Part shown: one piece after another, positions 1 through 6,650 of the stretch
Layout of the letters: every line of letters starts with the position of its first letter
Position numbering within the stretch: position 1 is the first letter of the stretch
NCBI GenBank assembly: GCA_024691105.1
Contig: JAILNY010000109.1
Span: forward strand, 1-19,445
Origin: Treponema sp.
GTDB lineage: Bacteria; Spirochaetota; Spirochaetia; Treponematales; Treponemataceae
Direction of reading: 5' to 3'
DNA length: 19,445 bases
The notes under the pieces: generated by a model
What the model saw: the letters and a program-made list of their open reading frames with translations, nothing else
Told to the model about the DNA's origin: nothing
Databases searched by the model: none
Made by a program: the position numbers and the translations under genes

Positions 1-1
1 G

Positions 2-163
2 GCATACAAAGCCGACCCGAGAAAAATTTTCCGTGTTTCCGAAACTGACGGCCAGCCAATCTTCTCTGTTCCAGAGATGAATAGTCAAGACAAGCTCTTT
101 GCCGAAGCCGTAAAGAAAATGTTCCAGGAACGCGCCGCCGCAAAGAAAGCACAGGGGAATTAA
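2..163 (+). CDS. C-terminal end of an unrecognised protein (5' truncated by the window)
   Basis: An open frame enters from the left edge and runs 53 codons to a TAA at 161-163. The visible tail is charged and probably helical, ending in an Ala/Lys-rich stretch (about RAAAKKAQGN). No family can be assigned from this fragment. The stop codon lies within the left arm of a strong hairpin (161-199), so the gene probably ends its transcript there. The next gene is convergent on the other strand. Confidence 0.6.
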   Translation, partial: AYKADPRKIFRVSETDGQPIFSVPEMNSQDKLFAEAVKKMFQERAAAKKAQGN

Positions 164-199
164 CCCAATAGCTTCCACCTGGCAGAAGCTATTGGGTTA
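161..199. terminator. Hairpin between convergent genes, likely bidirectional terminator
   Basis: A perfect 15-bp inverted repeat (arms 161-175 and 185-199, core AACCCAATAGCTTC / GAAGCTATTGGGTT) encloses a 9-nt loop. The left arm includes the stop codon of the upstream gene. There is no long T-run on either side, so the stem is a strong signal but not a textbook intrinsic terminator. It lies between the tail of the left-edge gene and the tail of the AAA ATPase gene (stop at 212). Confidence 0.65.
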
Positions 200-211
200 C
201 AATAATCCTGT

Positions 212-1546
212 CTAAATAAATGGAACCAGATACAAAGGAATACAGAAAATATCTGTATCCTTACGGTACTCTTTTGTGTAAACAAGGAAACGGGTTCCAA
301 TGTGTTTCGAGAATTTTTGGGTAAAAATATCAAGAGATTTATGATGATGGTAATCTGCGGCTTTTGCTTCAAGTGGGCAGATTTTGTTTTTGCGGGAAAT
401 AATGAAGTCAATCTCATAATTATGGTTAGAAGTTTCACTTGGGAAGGTATGATAGTAAAGTTCATCACCTTTTGCTGCCAGCATCTGGGCAATCACATTT
501 TCATAAACATAGCCAAGATTTGCCGGAAGCTTATCTGAAAGTAATTTGTCGTAAATAATATTTTCAGTAAAATCCTTATCCTTAAAACAAAGAGTCACAA
601 AAAGACCTGTATCACAAACAAAAAGCTTGAATTTTTCTAAATCAATATTTTGCGAGAGCCCGGCTTCTGGTGCGTTAGCATGATAAGCAATATTTACAGT
701 TTTTGAATCCTTAAGTTTAGCAATACGCTCCAGCATAGTTCCAGCCCTTGCATTTTCTATTACACTCGAAATCTGATAGCGTGACGCATTCTTTTGAAGT
801 TCTGCTGGAATATGATCAAAAATCAGCGAAGAACGTCCGGATGAATCAAACTTCATAAAATCATTTTCATAAAGTTTAAGAATATCCCGCTTAACAAGAT
901 CAACCTTTGTGAAATTGTTTGTTGTAAGAAATGCTTCTACAGCCTGTGGCATTCCTCCAACAATCATATAAAGACGAAATTTTCTCATCAAGTCGCGATT
1001 TACATCATCACCCAAAGACTGCTTTTTGTCCCAGATACTTCGTCCAATTTCATAAGTACTTGTCTGCCCTATAGCCCAACAAAACTCTTCGTAGTCCATC
1101 GGGTACATCTGGATTGTTCTTTCTTCACTGGGAATAAGAATATCCTTTACATTTTCCTTGATAGAAAGTAGAGAACCAGTTTCCATATAATCATAGCGAT
1201 GATCTTTTACAAGGAGCTTTATAGCCTGGCGTGCCAATGGAAATAACTGGACCTCATCAAAAATAATAAGAGATTTTCGTTCCTTAAGTTCTTTGCCGGT
1301 GTAATATTGAAGCAGCCTGAAAAAAGAATTCAAATCAGAAAGGTCATTAAAAAGATTTTTAATATTCTGAGATGCAAATGCGAAGTCGATTAAAATATAT
1401 GATTCATATTCCTGTTTTGCAAATTCTTCGACAGCAGTAGATTTTCCGATTCGTCTGGCACCCTCTACAAGAAGAGCGGTATGCCCATCAGATTCTTCCT
1501 TCCAAGCCTTAAATTTATCCCAGATTTTTCTTTTAAATGTTTCCAT
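212..1546 (-). CDS. AAA_14 / DUF4143 family ATPase
   Basis: A 444-residue protein of the widespread AAA_14 plus DUF4143 class, whose cellular role is not established. Seen: a Walker A motif at about 29-36 (GARRIGKS), a Walker B motif at about 93-98 (LIIFDE), and a sensor-like TGSLLS near 123-128. The C-terminal half has a PD-(D/E)xK-like pattern (YEIDFII followed by PLEAK). Length and order of parts are normal for the family. The ATG at 1546 has no Shine-Dalgarno sequence in front of it, but a good promoter ends 7 nt upstream, so the mRNA may be leaderless. A three-copy direct repeat overlaps that promoter. Such genes are often scattered accessory genes in gut bacteria. Family assignment is confident; the function is unknown. 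Confidence 0.9.
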   Translation of the reverse strand: METFKRKIWDKFKAWKEESDGHTALLVEGARRIGKSTAVEEFAKQEYESYILIDFAFASQNIKNLFNDLSDLNSFFRLLQYYTGKELKERKSLIIFDEVQLFPLARQAIKLLVKDHRYDYMETGSLLSIKENVKDILIPSEERTIQMYPMDYEEFCWAIGQTSTYEIGRSIWDKKQSLGDDVNRDLMRKFRLYMIVGGMPQAVEAFLTTNNFTKVDLVKRDILKLYENDFMKFDSSGRSSLIFDHIPAELQKNASRYQISSVIENARAGTMLERIAKLKDSKTVNIAYHANAPEAGLSQNIDLEKFKLFVCDTGLFVTLCFKDKDFTENIIYDKLLSDKLPANLGYVYENVIAQMLAAKGDELYYHTFPSETSNHNYEIDFIISRKNKICPLEAKAADYHHHKSLDIFTQKFSKHIGTRFLVYTKEYRKDTDIFCIPLYLVPFI

Positions 1547-1553
1547 ATCTAAA

Positions 1554-1581
1554 ATTATACAAAATCCCTATAGAAATTCAA
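1554..1581 (-). promoter_or_regulatory. Promoter of the AAA_14 ATPase gene, probably leaderless
   Basis: On the minus strand, TTGAAT (1581-1576) is followed after 16 bp by a perfect TATAAT (1559-1554). Only 7 bases separate the -10 box from the ATG at 1546, so transcription should begin at or next to the start codon. The first copy of the 33-bp-spaced repeat fills the spacer between -35 and -10, which suggests a binding protein that competes with RNA polymerase. Confidence 0.6.
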
Positions 1582-1638
1582 GCAAAAATATGCAAAATCC
1601 CCATAGGACAACAGTCGAAATTGTGCAAAATCCCTATG
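1560..1638 (-). repeat. Three direct repeats at exact 33-bp spacing in front of the ATPase gene
   Basis: On the + strand the core CAAAATCCC(T/C)AT begins at 1560, 1593 and 1626, with steps of exactly 33 bp. On the gene's strand it reads about ATAGGGATTTTG. Cores of 12-14 bp are conserved while the roughly 19 bp between them differ, so this is not a simple tandem duplication. A 33-bp step is close to three helical turns, placing the copies on one face of the DNA. The first copy sits inside the promoter spacer. The likely role is an operator array, possibly autoregulatory. Confidence 0.7.
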
Positions 1639-1658
1639 TCGGCACATGGCAAGTTTTC

Positions 1659-1697
1659 ATTTGGCGATTTGGCGCTTTTTTAGTTGGCAATTTGGCG
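1659..1697. repeat. ATTTGGCG short direct repeats
   Basis: ATTTGGCG occurs at 1659-1666, directly again at 1667-1674, and at 1690-1697. A degenerate relative (GTTGGCA) lies at 1683-1689. The cluster sits in the gap between the ATPase promoter region and the end of the cysteine hydrolase gene. The function is not known; it may be part of the same regulatory region or residual repetitive DNA. Confidence 0.5.
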
Positions 1698-1711
1698 TTT
1701 TCCCACCCGAT

Positions 1712-2224
1712 CTATCTCACTTCCACCTGGCAGAGTTTCATTGCGCTCAGAGCAGTGTTATGGCTTTCTGGAGTTACGCAGGCACAGCAGGATGAATCGA
1801 CACTGATTTTTACTTCCGGGAGTTTTGCTTTTAAAATGAAAGCGTTGCTTATTACGCAGATTCCTGTGCAAAGGCCGATAAGTTCAATTTCTTCAAGGCC
1901 ATTTAATGTGGCGGCAAAGTCTGCAAGTGCCATTGAACCAAATGAAGGTTTGTCAAAAATGCGCGCGCTACCGACATCAAGTTTATCACTGATCTGCCAG
2001 CCGGGTGTCCCCTCGATACAATGCACAACCGGAAGATTTTTTCCTTCCTGTGTTTCAAGATAATTTTTCTGATGTGTGTCACGCGTAAAAACAATCATAT
2101 CGCCGTTCTTTCGCGCGTTCTCAATTTTTTCTGCAACGTTTGGAACAATTGCAACAGCCTCTTTTGTTCCAAGAGCTCCATCAATAAAATCATTCTGCAT
2201 ATCAACTACAACTAAAAGTTTCAT
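1712..2224 (-). CDS. Cysteine hydrolase of the isochorismatase / nicotinamidase (PncA-like) family
   Basis: A 170-residue cytosolic hydrolase. Seen: the Asp-Lys-Cys catalytic set expected for the family, with D8 in VVDMQNDF, K92 in FDKPSFGS and C123 in LCTGICVISN. D49, H51 and H68 match the nicotinamidase metal site (in TRDTH and VVHC). The family hydrolyses C-N bonds; the metal-site residues favour nicotinamidase (nicotinamide to nicotinate, NAD salvage) over isochorismatase, but the substrate cannot be proved from sequence. The length is typical of compact members. The ATG at 2224 is preceded by a clear GGGAG about 8 nt upstream. The gene has its own likely promoter just downstream of a terminator, so it is probably a single-gene unit. 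Confidence 0.85.
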   Translation of the reverse strand: MKLLVVVDMQNDFIDGALGTKEAVAIVPNVAEKIENARKNGDMIVFTRDTHQKNYLETQEGKNLPVVHCIEGTPGWQISDKLDVGSARIFDKPSFGSMALADFAATLNGLEEIELIGLCTGICVISNAFILKAKLPEVKISVDSSCCACVTPESHNTALSAMKLCQVEVR

Positions 2225-2276
2225 ATTGTCTCCCAGCTCTCCCGCAACGAACTCCCTCGCGCATTAATGCTGTGCA

Positions 2277-2285
2277 ATTGTATCA
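2277..2285 (-). promoter_or_regulatory. Extended -10 promoter for the cysteine hydrolase gene
   Basis: On the minus strand, TGA-TACAAT (2285-2277) forms an extended -10 element without a clear -35 box. It would give a leader of about 45 nt. A perfect 10-bp palindrome, GCATTAATGC (2261-2270), lies around the predicted transcription start and could be an operator. This is a pattern match only. Confidence 0.4.
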
Positions 2286-2293
2286 TAAATGTG

Positions 2294-2363
2294 AAAAAAA
2301 ATCGCGCGGCTTAAAAGTTGCACGCGCCATTTGATGTACCGCGCGAGTTTTTCAAACGCGCGG
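2294..2363 (-). terminator. CGCG-rich hairpins and T-run after the tocopherol-cyclase-like gene
   Basis: Reading the minus strand from the gene's end, CCGCGCG/CGCGCGG arms (2363-2357 and 2345-2339) form a 7-bp stem. A second GCGCG/CGCGC stem (about 2328-2302) is followed by eight T residues (+ strand A-run at 2294-2301). The arrangement resembles tandem intrinsic terminators separating this gene from the cysteine hydrolase gene downstream. Confidence 0.5.
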
Positions 2364-2402
2364 GTCGGAACTTTGGCGCGGGTTGGCTTCCGCGCTATCC
2401 GA

Positions 2403-3614
2403 TTAACAATACTCGCCCCACTCGCAGCCGATGTGCTTTGCTTCAAGTTCATCGATTAATTCAAGGCGCGCGTCTTTGTTTACAGCGATCCTCTTTTTCC
2501 AAAGCTTAACCGTTCCGTGCCCTGTTCCGCCGTTCCACAAACGGTTGTGGCGCTTTGCTCCGTCAGGCGACTCGTAGTTTACAAGAAGCATCTCGCTTTT
2601 GTTACATTCAACCTGCGTTTCCATCACAGCCTTTGTTGTTTCCTGTCGAACGTACCAGACAATTTTATCTTCTGTCTCGCGACAGTCAAATTTTGTTCTG
2701 CACAAAGTCCAGAATTTTGAAAAATTGAATTCATACGATTTACCTTCATACCAGAAATCACTGAGAAGCTTTCGGTTCATCGCAATTCCAAACGCCTTTG
2801 GCCGGCCGCCGCCAATATCAAATACAGAATCCTCAAGATGACGACCCGTAATCTTACTTGTCAAATCACACGACGAAAGCCACACCCACGGAGACGTAAA
2901 ATCGGCGCCCCAGTTTTTGTCGGCATAGCCAAAAGATTTTTCCGGAATAATTTTATATTTTTTGCCGTTTGCAGTAATTGAACCTGAATAAAGCGACTTC
3001 ATTCCTTCTGCATGCCAGTACATTTCAAAGGCCTTTAACTTTCTAAAAAGCGATCCTGCACCGTAACCAACATTAAACGCAACCTTCTTATCTACATCGA
3101 TATCCCAGCTCATTGAACCCGCATCACACATCCACTCAGGGTGCGCCTCTGCCTCTGCTTTTTCAATTTGAACTGAACCTCTAAGATGAGTCTCGCACGC
3201 ACTGCAGTCATCTGCATTTACAAAATATCCGTTCTGATTCTGTCCGATACTTACATCGCTCCACGCAAAAAATCTATGGAGCTGCGCTTTGTCTTTTCCC
3301 CACCAGCCGCACTTAACCATAAGATAACTTGGACGAAATCCCTTTTCGCGGTTTGCTGCAAGCTGTCCTAAAATCGGCGCGGTATTTTGAGTGTACGCGG
3401 TTTTGTAAGGTGCCGCGGCCGCCTGTAGTGATTCCGAATCAGACGCGGTCGACGACAATCCCGGATTGCACGTAAAATATTCAATAAAGAACGCTCTTTC
3501 TTCTCCAGTCTTTTCGTTTACCGCAGTAAAATTATGCCACCACCAGTCATAACCCTTCTTTGCAAAACGACCGTCAAGCATCCAGTAATTTCTTTTTAAA
3601 TCTGATTTATTCAT
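2403..3614 (-). CDS. Tocopherol cyclase-like family protein (lipocalin-type fold)
   Basis: A 403-residue protein resembling the tocopherol cyclase family (plant VTE1 relatives). Seen: an N-terminal YWMLDGRFAKKGYDWWWHNF segment and a central SFGYADKNWGADFTSPWVW, which matches the family's conserved EKNWG...W pattern. There is no signal peptide and no membrane span. Homologues are annotated in anaerobic gut bacteria that make no tocopherol, so the plant reaction should not be assumed; a lipid or isoprenoid-related ligand is only a guess. The start is ATG at 3614 with AGGA about 6 nt upstream. The gap to the upstream HD-GYP gene is 48 nt without an obvious terminator, so the two may be co-transcribed. 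Confidence 0.7.
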   Translation of the reverse strand: MNKSDLKRNYWMLDGRFAKKGYDWWWHNFTAVNEKTGEERAFFIEYFTCNPGLSSTASDSESLQAAAAPYKTAYTQNTAPILGQLAANREKGFRPSYLMVKCGWWGKDKAQLHRFFAWSDVSIGQNQNGYFVNADDCSACETHLRGSVQIEKAEAEAHPEWMCDAGSMSWDIDVDKKVAFNVGYGAGSLFRKLKAFEMYWHAEGMKSLYSGSITANGKKYKIIPEKSFGYADKNWGADFTSPWVWLSSCDLTSKITGRHLEDSVFDIGGGRPKAFGIAMNRKLLSDFWYEGKSYEFNFSKFWTLCRTKFDCRETEDKIVWYVRQETTKAVMETQVECNKSEMLLVNYESPDGAKRHNRLWNGGTGHGTVKLWKKRIAVNKDARLELIDELEAKHIGCEWGEYC

Positions 3615-3662
3615 ATTAATCCTGCCACAATGATATAGTTGAATTTATACTTAAGAGAATTT

Positions 3663-4907
3663 TTATTTTGCGTATTTATGCATTATTTCCTCAATCTTGT
3701 CTTTTTGACTTAAGAACAAGTCAAGCAGAACCGGATCAAAATGCGTGCCCGAAGCATCCTGCATCATTGTATAAGCTGTCTCAATCGGATACGGATCTTT
3801 ATAACATCGCTTAGAAACAAGCGCATCAAACACATCTGCTATCGCCATAATTCTTGCGCTTATCGGAATATCTTCCTGACGCAATCCTTTTGGATATCCA
3901 GAACCATTCCATTTTTCATGATGGTAAGAAGAAACCTCTGATGCAATCTTTATAAATTCCCTGTCATCTGACATTGCAAAAACTTCTGTTATAATTCTTC
4001 CGCCTTCTTTTGCATGAAGCTTCATCTCTTCAAATTCTTCTGTGGTAAGACGGCCAGGCTTTTTTAAAATGACATCCGATACAACAATCTTTCCGACATC
4101 ATGCAAAGGAGCCGCACGTTTTATGTATTCTGCAAACTCCGGCGTAATCTGGTCAGGATAAATTCCTTTTTCAATTGCAGAAAGTGCAATCATTTCTGCA
4201 TAGGCACTTGTGCGCTGAATATGTTCACCAGTATAAACATCACGATTATCAACAAGGTTTGCAAGACTGTTAATTACGTAACTCTGAATCTTTAAAAGCT
4301 TTTCTGTCTTTTTGGTAACCTCAGCGGTCTTTACTTCAACCTGCTGTTCAAGATTTCCTTCAACAAGAAAAACAATATACGAGTACATCAAAAGCCCGGT
4401 AATATTTACGATTGAATTTATCGAAATATTCACTGTCTTAATAATAATCAGCGCGCGCTCTGAAAGTTCATATTGTGGAGTAATATACGGCGCCATCACT
4501 TCAAGAATTGTAAAAAGTACAACAGAAAGAATTCCGTAAAAAGCTGCAAGCTTAAAATTTTGTCTGAATGTTAAAAGCGGAAGAATTCCCGTCAGAAAAA
4601 TAAAAAAGTGAAACGAAGCCATTCCACCAAGATAATAATCAGCGAGTATCTGGTGAACAACTACCTCTGTATATAGAAAAAAGAATTGAACTACAAAAGA
4701 CCGCTTTGTAAAAACAAAATAACCCAAAATCGAAAAAAGCAGAATGCTGTAAATATTGTAAAAAAACAGCGGATAAATTTTGAGAACACCAAACGTTACA
4801 AAAAAGCAGATATGATAAGCAAGTGCAAAATATACTGCGATAATCTGCAGAATTTTTGCGTACTTAAAATCTAATAAAACTCCTTTTACTCTGTCTATAA
4901 GCCGCAT
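3663..4907 (-). CDS. Membrane-anchored HD-GYP domain protein, likely c-di-GMP phosphodiesterase
   Basis: A 414-residue inner-membrane signalling protein. Residues about 15-185 contain roughly six hydrophobic spans and form the sensor-like part. A coiled linker (about 185-215) precedes the HD-GYP domain. Key residues are intact: H229 in TGEH, H269-D270 in HDVGK, H329-H330 in HHEKWNGSGYPKGL (G337-Y338-P339), and the RIMAIADVFDAL helix near 352-363. This family hydrolyses cyclic di-GMP to pGpG or GMP, and a full motif set predicts activity. The ATG at 4907 is preceded by a strong GGAGAGGA. The promoter is well formed and divergent from the LysM operon. The ligand sensed by the membrane part is unknown. 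Confidence 0.92.
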   Translation of the reverse strand: MRLIDRVKGVLLDFKYAKILQIIAVYFALAYHICFFVTFGVLKIYPLFFYNIYSILLFSILGYFVFTKRSFVVQFFFLYTEVVVHQILADYYLGGMASFHFFIFLTGILPLLTFRQNFKLAAFYGILSVVLFTILEVMAPYITPQYELSERALIIIKTVNISINSIVNITGLLMYSYIVFLVEGNLEQQVEVKTAEVTKKTEKLLKIQSYVINSLANLVDNRDVYTGEHIQRTSAYAEMIALSAIEKGIYPDQITPEFAEYIKRAAPLHDVGKIVVSDVILKKPGRLTTEEFEEMKLHAKEGGRIITEVFAMSDDREFIKIASEVSSYHHEKWNGSGYPKGLRQEDIPISARIMAIADVFDALVSKRCYKDPYPIETAYTMMQDASGTHFDPVLLDLFLSQKDKIEEIMHKYAK

Positions 4908-4918
4908 TTTTCCTCTCC

Positions 4919-4973
4919 GTGCACAAAAATTTGCACATCATTTAATTTTAAATCACATTTTTGAAAAATGCAA
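4919..4973 (-). promoter_or_regulatory. Promoter and leader inverted repeat of the HD-GYP gene
   Basis: On the minus strand, TTGCAT (4973-4968), a 17-bp spacer and TAAAAT (4950-4945) make a good sigma-70-type promoter. An inverted repeat, GTGCA/TGCAC (arms 4932-4936 and 4919-4923), lies just downstream, between the predicted transcription start and the Shine-Dalgarno sequence. It could be an operator or a small leader hairpin. Confidence 0.5.
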
Positions 4974-5001
4974 AAAAAATCAGTTTATTAAAAATTCACC
5001 A

Positions 5002-5055
5002 TAGACAAATCAAGAAAATTTACAGATAATATAATATGGTAGTAATTTAGAGGTG
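5002..5055 (+). promoter_or_regulatory. Promoter and ribosome binding site of the LysM-slt operon
   Basis: TAGACA (5002-5007), 17 bp, then GATAAT (5025-5030) fit a sigma-70-type promoter. A second TATAAT overlaps at 5030-5035. The Shine-Dalgarno sequence AGAGG (5049-5053) is 5 nt before the ATG at 5059, and it decides the start: the GTG at 5053 overlaps the ribosome site and is unlikely to be used. Confidence 0.5.
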
Positions 5056-5058
5056 TTT

Positions 5059-6636
5059 ATGAAAACTATTGGTATCAAGCTTGCTGACGGCACGTTCTAT
5101 CCTATCCTTAAAGAGGGAACGCCTGAAAAAAAAGAACTCAATTTAACAACAGTAAAAGATAATCAAACTACTGTGCAGGTAGATTTGTACCGCTCAGAAA
5201 CTGGTACAATGGAAGACGCTGAATATGTAGATACGCTTGAAATCAAGCACTTAAAAAAACATCCTAATGGAGACCCGGACATCGCTCTGGATATTTCTAT
5301 TGATGAAAATAATGAACTTAACGCAGAACTTCATGATCCGGAAACAGGAAGAGACTCCTCTACTACTGTTAATCTTGTTTCTCGCACTTTAGACCAGCTT
5401 ACAGATTCATCTGACATTACAAATGCAGAGACCGGTTCTTTAGATGACGACTTTGATCTGGAAGCAAGTCTTTCTAATTCTGTTCAGGAAGAAAGCTTTG
5501 CCTCTGATGAAGAAATCACGTTTGATCCTAATTCATTAAACATTGACTCGCTTGTAGAAGAGCAGCACTCAGTCGAAGCAGATGATACAACAGTCGCTTC
5601 TGACTCAAGCGCTGACGACACAATCGCAGCAAGCGACGATTTATCATTTGATATCCCGGATGATACAACAATCGCTTCTGATGACGCAGCCACAACCGAA
5701 GCCGGCGCGGACGACTCATTCACTTCTGATACCAGCGCCGATGACACGCTCACAATGGATGACCTTTCAATCCCTGACGACTTTGGCACAGAACCTTCAT
5801 CAGAACCGGCATCTGAAACTACCACAGAAGAATCAACAGAATCTGATTCTTCTTCAATGACCTTTACTGACGACGACTTTTCAATTCCGGACGAAGAACC
5901 GGTTACCTTTGACGAGTCTGTCGCATCAACTGACTCAACAGAAACCACAGACACAACCGACACCTCGCTCGACTTTGACGTACCTGCAACCGACGACACA
6001 GAATCGTTCTCATTTGACGAACCTGCAACAGACACTCTCTCAGATACCTCGAGCTCTGATGATTTATTCAACGACACTTCTTTTGAGGAACCTGCTGCAA
6101 CACAGATGGCAGAGACTTCAAACTCTGCAGGACTCGATTTTTCTGACATCCTTGATGAAGAAACAAAAGAAGGCCACGCTGCTACAAGCGACACAGAGAC
6201 TATCCGCAAAAAGACAAAAGTTCCTGTATTAATCTGCATTATCTGCGCAGTTATCTGTATTATCGCTGTCATTTTGATTTTCTTTATAATTCCTTCAAAA
6301 GTTAATCTTGTAAAAAAATCAGCAGGAACTCAGACTCAGGTTGTAGAAAAACCAGCTGACGAAAATACAGAAGAAAAAGAAGAAATTAAACATCCTGCAA
6401 AAGAAAACGAAATTGTCGTTGCTCCTGCACAGGAAGTAGTTCCAGAAAAACCAAAAGCAAAAGCTCCTGCAGGTAAGAATATCTCTTACAAAATTAAGTG
6501 GGGCGATACTTTGTGGGATCTTGCAAAAACTTATTACAACAACCCTTGGAAATACAAAAAAATTGCAAAATACAATGGAATTAAAAATCCTGACCACATC
6601 ATTTCTGGTACAACGATTATAATTCCTGCAGAGTAA
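5059..6636 (+). CDS. Membrane protein with N-terminal DnaK substrate-binding-like domain and C-terminal LysM domain
   Basis: A 525-residue protein in four parts. Residues about 4-108 strongly resemble the beta-sandwich substrate-binding domain of DnaK/Hsp70: an IGIKLADG opening, a TTVKDNQTTVQVDLYRSE strand like DnaK's DNQ..V.I.V..GE, then DIALDISIDENNELNAELHD like DnaK's DIDANGILNVSAKD. No ATPase domain is present. Residues about 115-375 are acidic and rich in Asp, Ser and Thr, with imperfect repeats (ADDT, SIPDD, ASDD), probably disordered. One membrane span lies at about 388-413. A Lys/Glu/Pro linker follows, then a LysM domain (about 475-525, KWGDTLWDLAKTYY), a peptidoglycan-binding fold. 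The expected topology is a cytoplasmic N-terminus and periplasmic LysM. It is followed 14 nt later by a lytic transglycosylase gene. The LysM call is firm; the Hsp70-like call is my reading by eye. Confidence 0.85.
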   Translation: MKTIGIKLADGTFYPILKEGTPEKKELNLTTVKDNQTTVQVDLYRSETGTMEDAEYVDTLEIKHLKKHPNGDPDIALDISIDENNELNAELHDPETGRDSSTTVNLVSRTLDQLTDSSDITNAETGSLDDDFDLEASLSNSVQEESFASDEEITFDPNSLNIDSLVEEQHSVEADDTTVASDSSADDTIAASDDLSFDIPDDTTIASDDAATTEAGADDSFTSDTSADDTLTMDDLSIPDDFGTEPSSEPASETTTEESTESDSSSMTFTDDDFSIPDEEPVTFDESVASTDSTETTDTTDTSLDFDVPATDDTESFSFDEPATDTLSDTSSSDDLFNDTSFEEPAATQMAETSNSAGLDFSDILDEETKEGHAATSDTETIRKKTKVPVLICIICAVICIIAVILIFFIIPSKVNLVKKSAGTQTQVVEKPADENTEEKEEIKHPAKENEIVVAPAQEVVPEKPKAKAPAGKNISYKIKWGDTLWDLAKTYYNNPWKYKKIAKYNGIKNPDHIISGTTIIIPAE

Positions 6637-6650
6637 AATTGAGTTGCTAC

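Noticed and set aside
1560..1658. Regular 33-bp spacing resembling a CRISPR array
   Set aside because: Only three copies, cores of about 13 bp, gaps of about 19 bp, no cas genes, and the array overlaps a promoter. An operator array fits better.
1590..2063. A 157-codon + strand frame
   Set aside because: It lies mostly antisense to the cysteine hydrolase, which has intact catalytic residues. Its start is within the repeat array.
2264..2452. Minus-strand small frame between the cyclase-like and hydrolase genes
   Set aside because: It overlaps the cyclase-like gene's end and runs through the terminator-like hairpins and hydrolase promoter; stops are sparse only because of CGCG content.
5053..5058. 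GTG start for the LysM protein two codons upstream
   Set aside because: The GTG overlaps the AGAGG ribosome site, whose spacing fits the ATG at 5059.
5484..6272. A 262-codon minus-strand open frame, Ser/Val-rich
   Set aside because: It is the antisense of the low-complexity Asp/Ser/Thr region of the LysM protein; the bias in GAT/GAC/TCT codons removes stops on the other strand. No ribosome site or family match.
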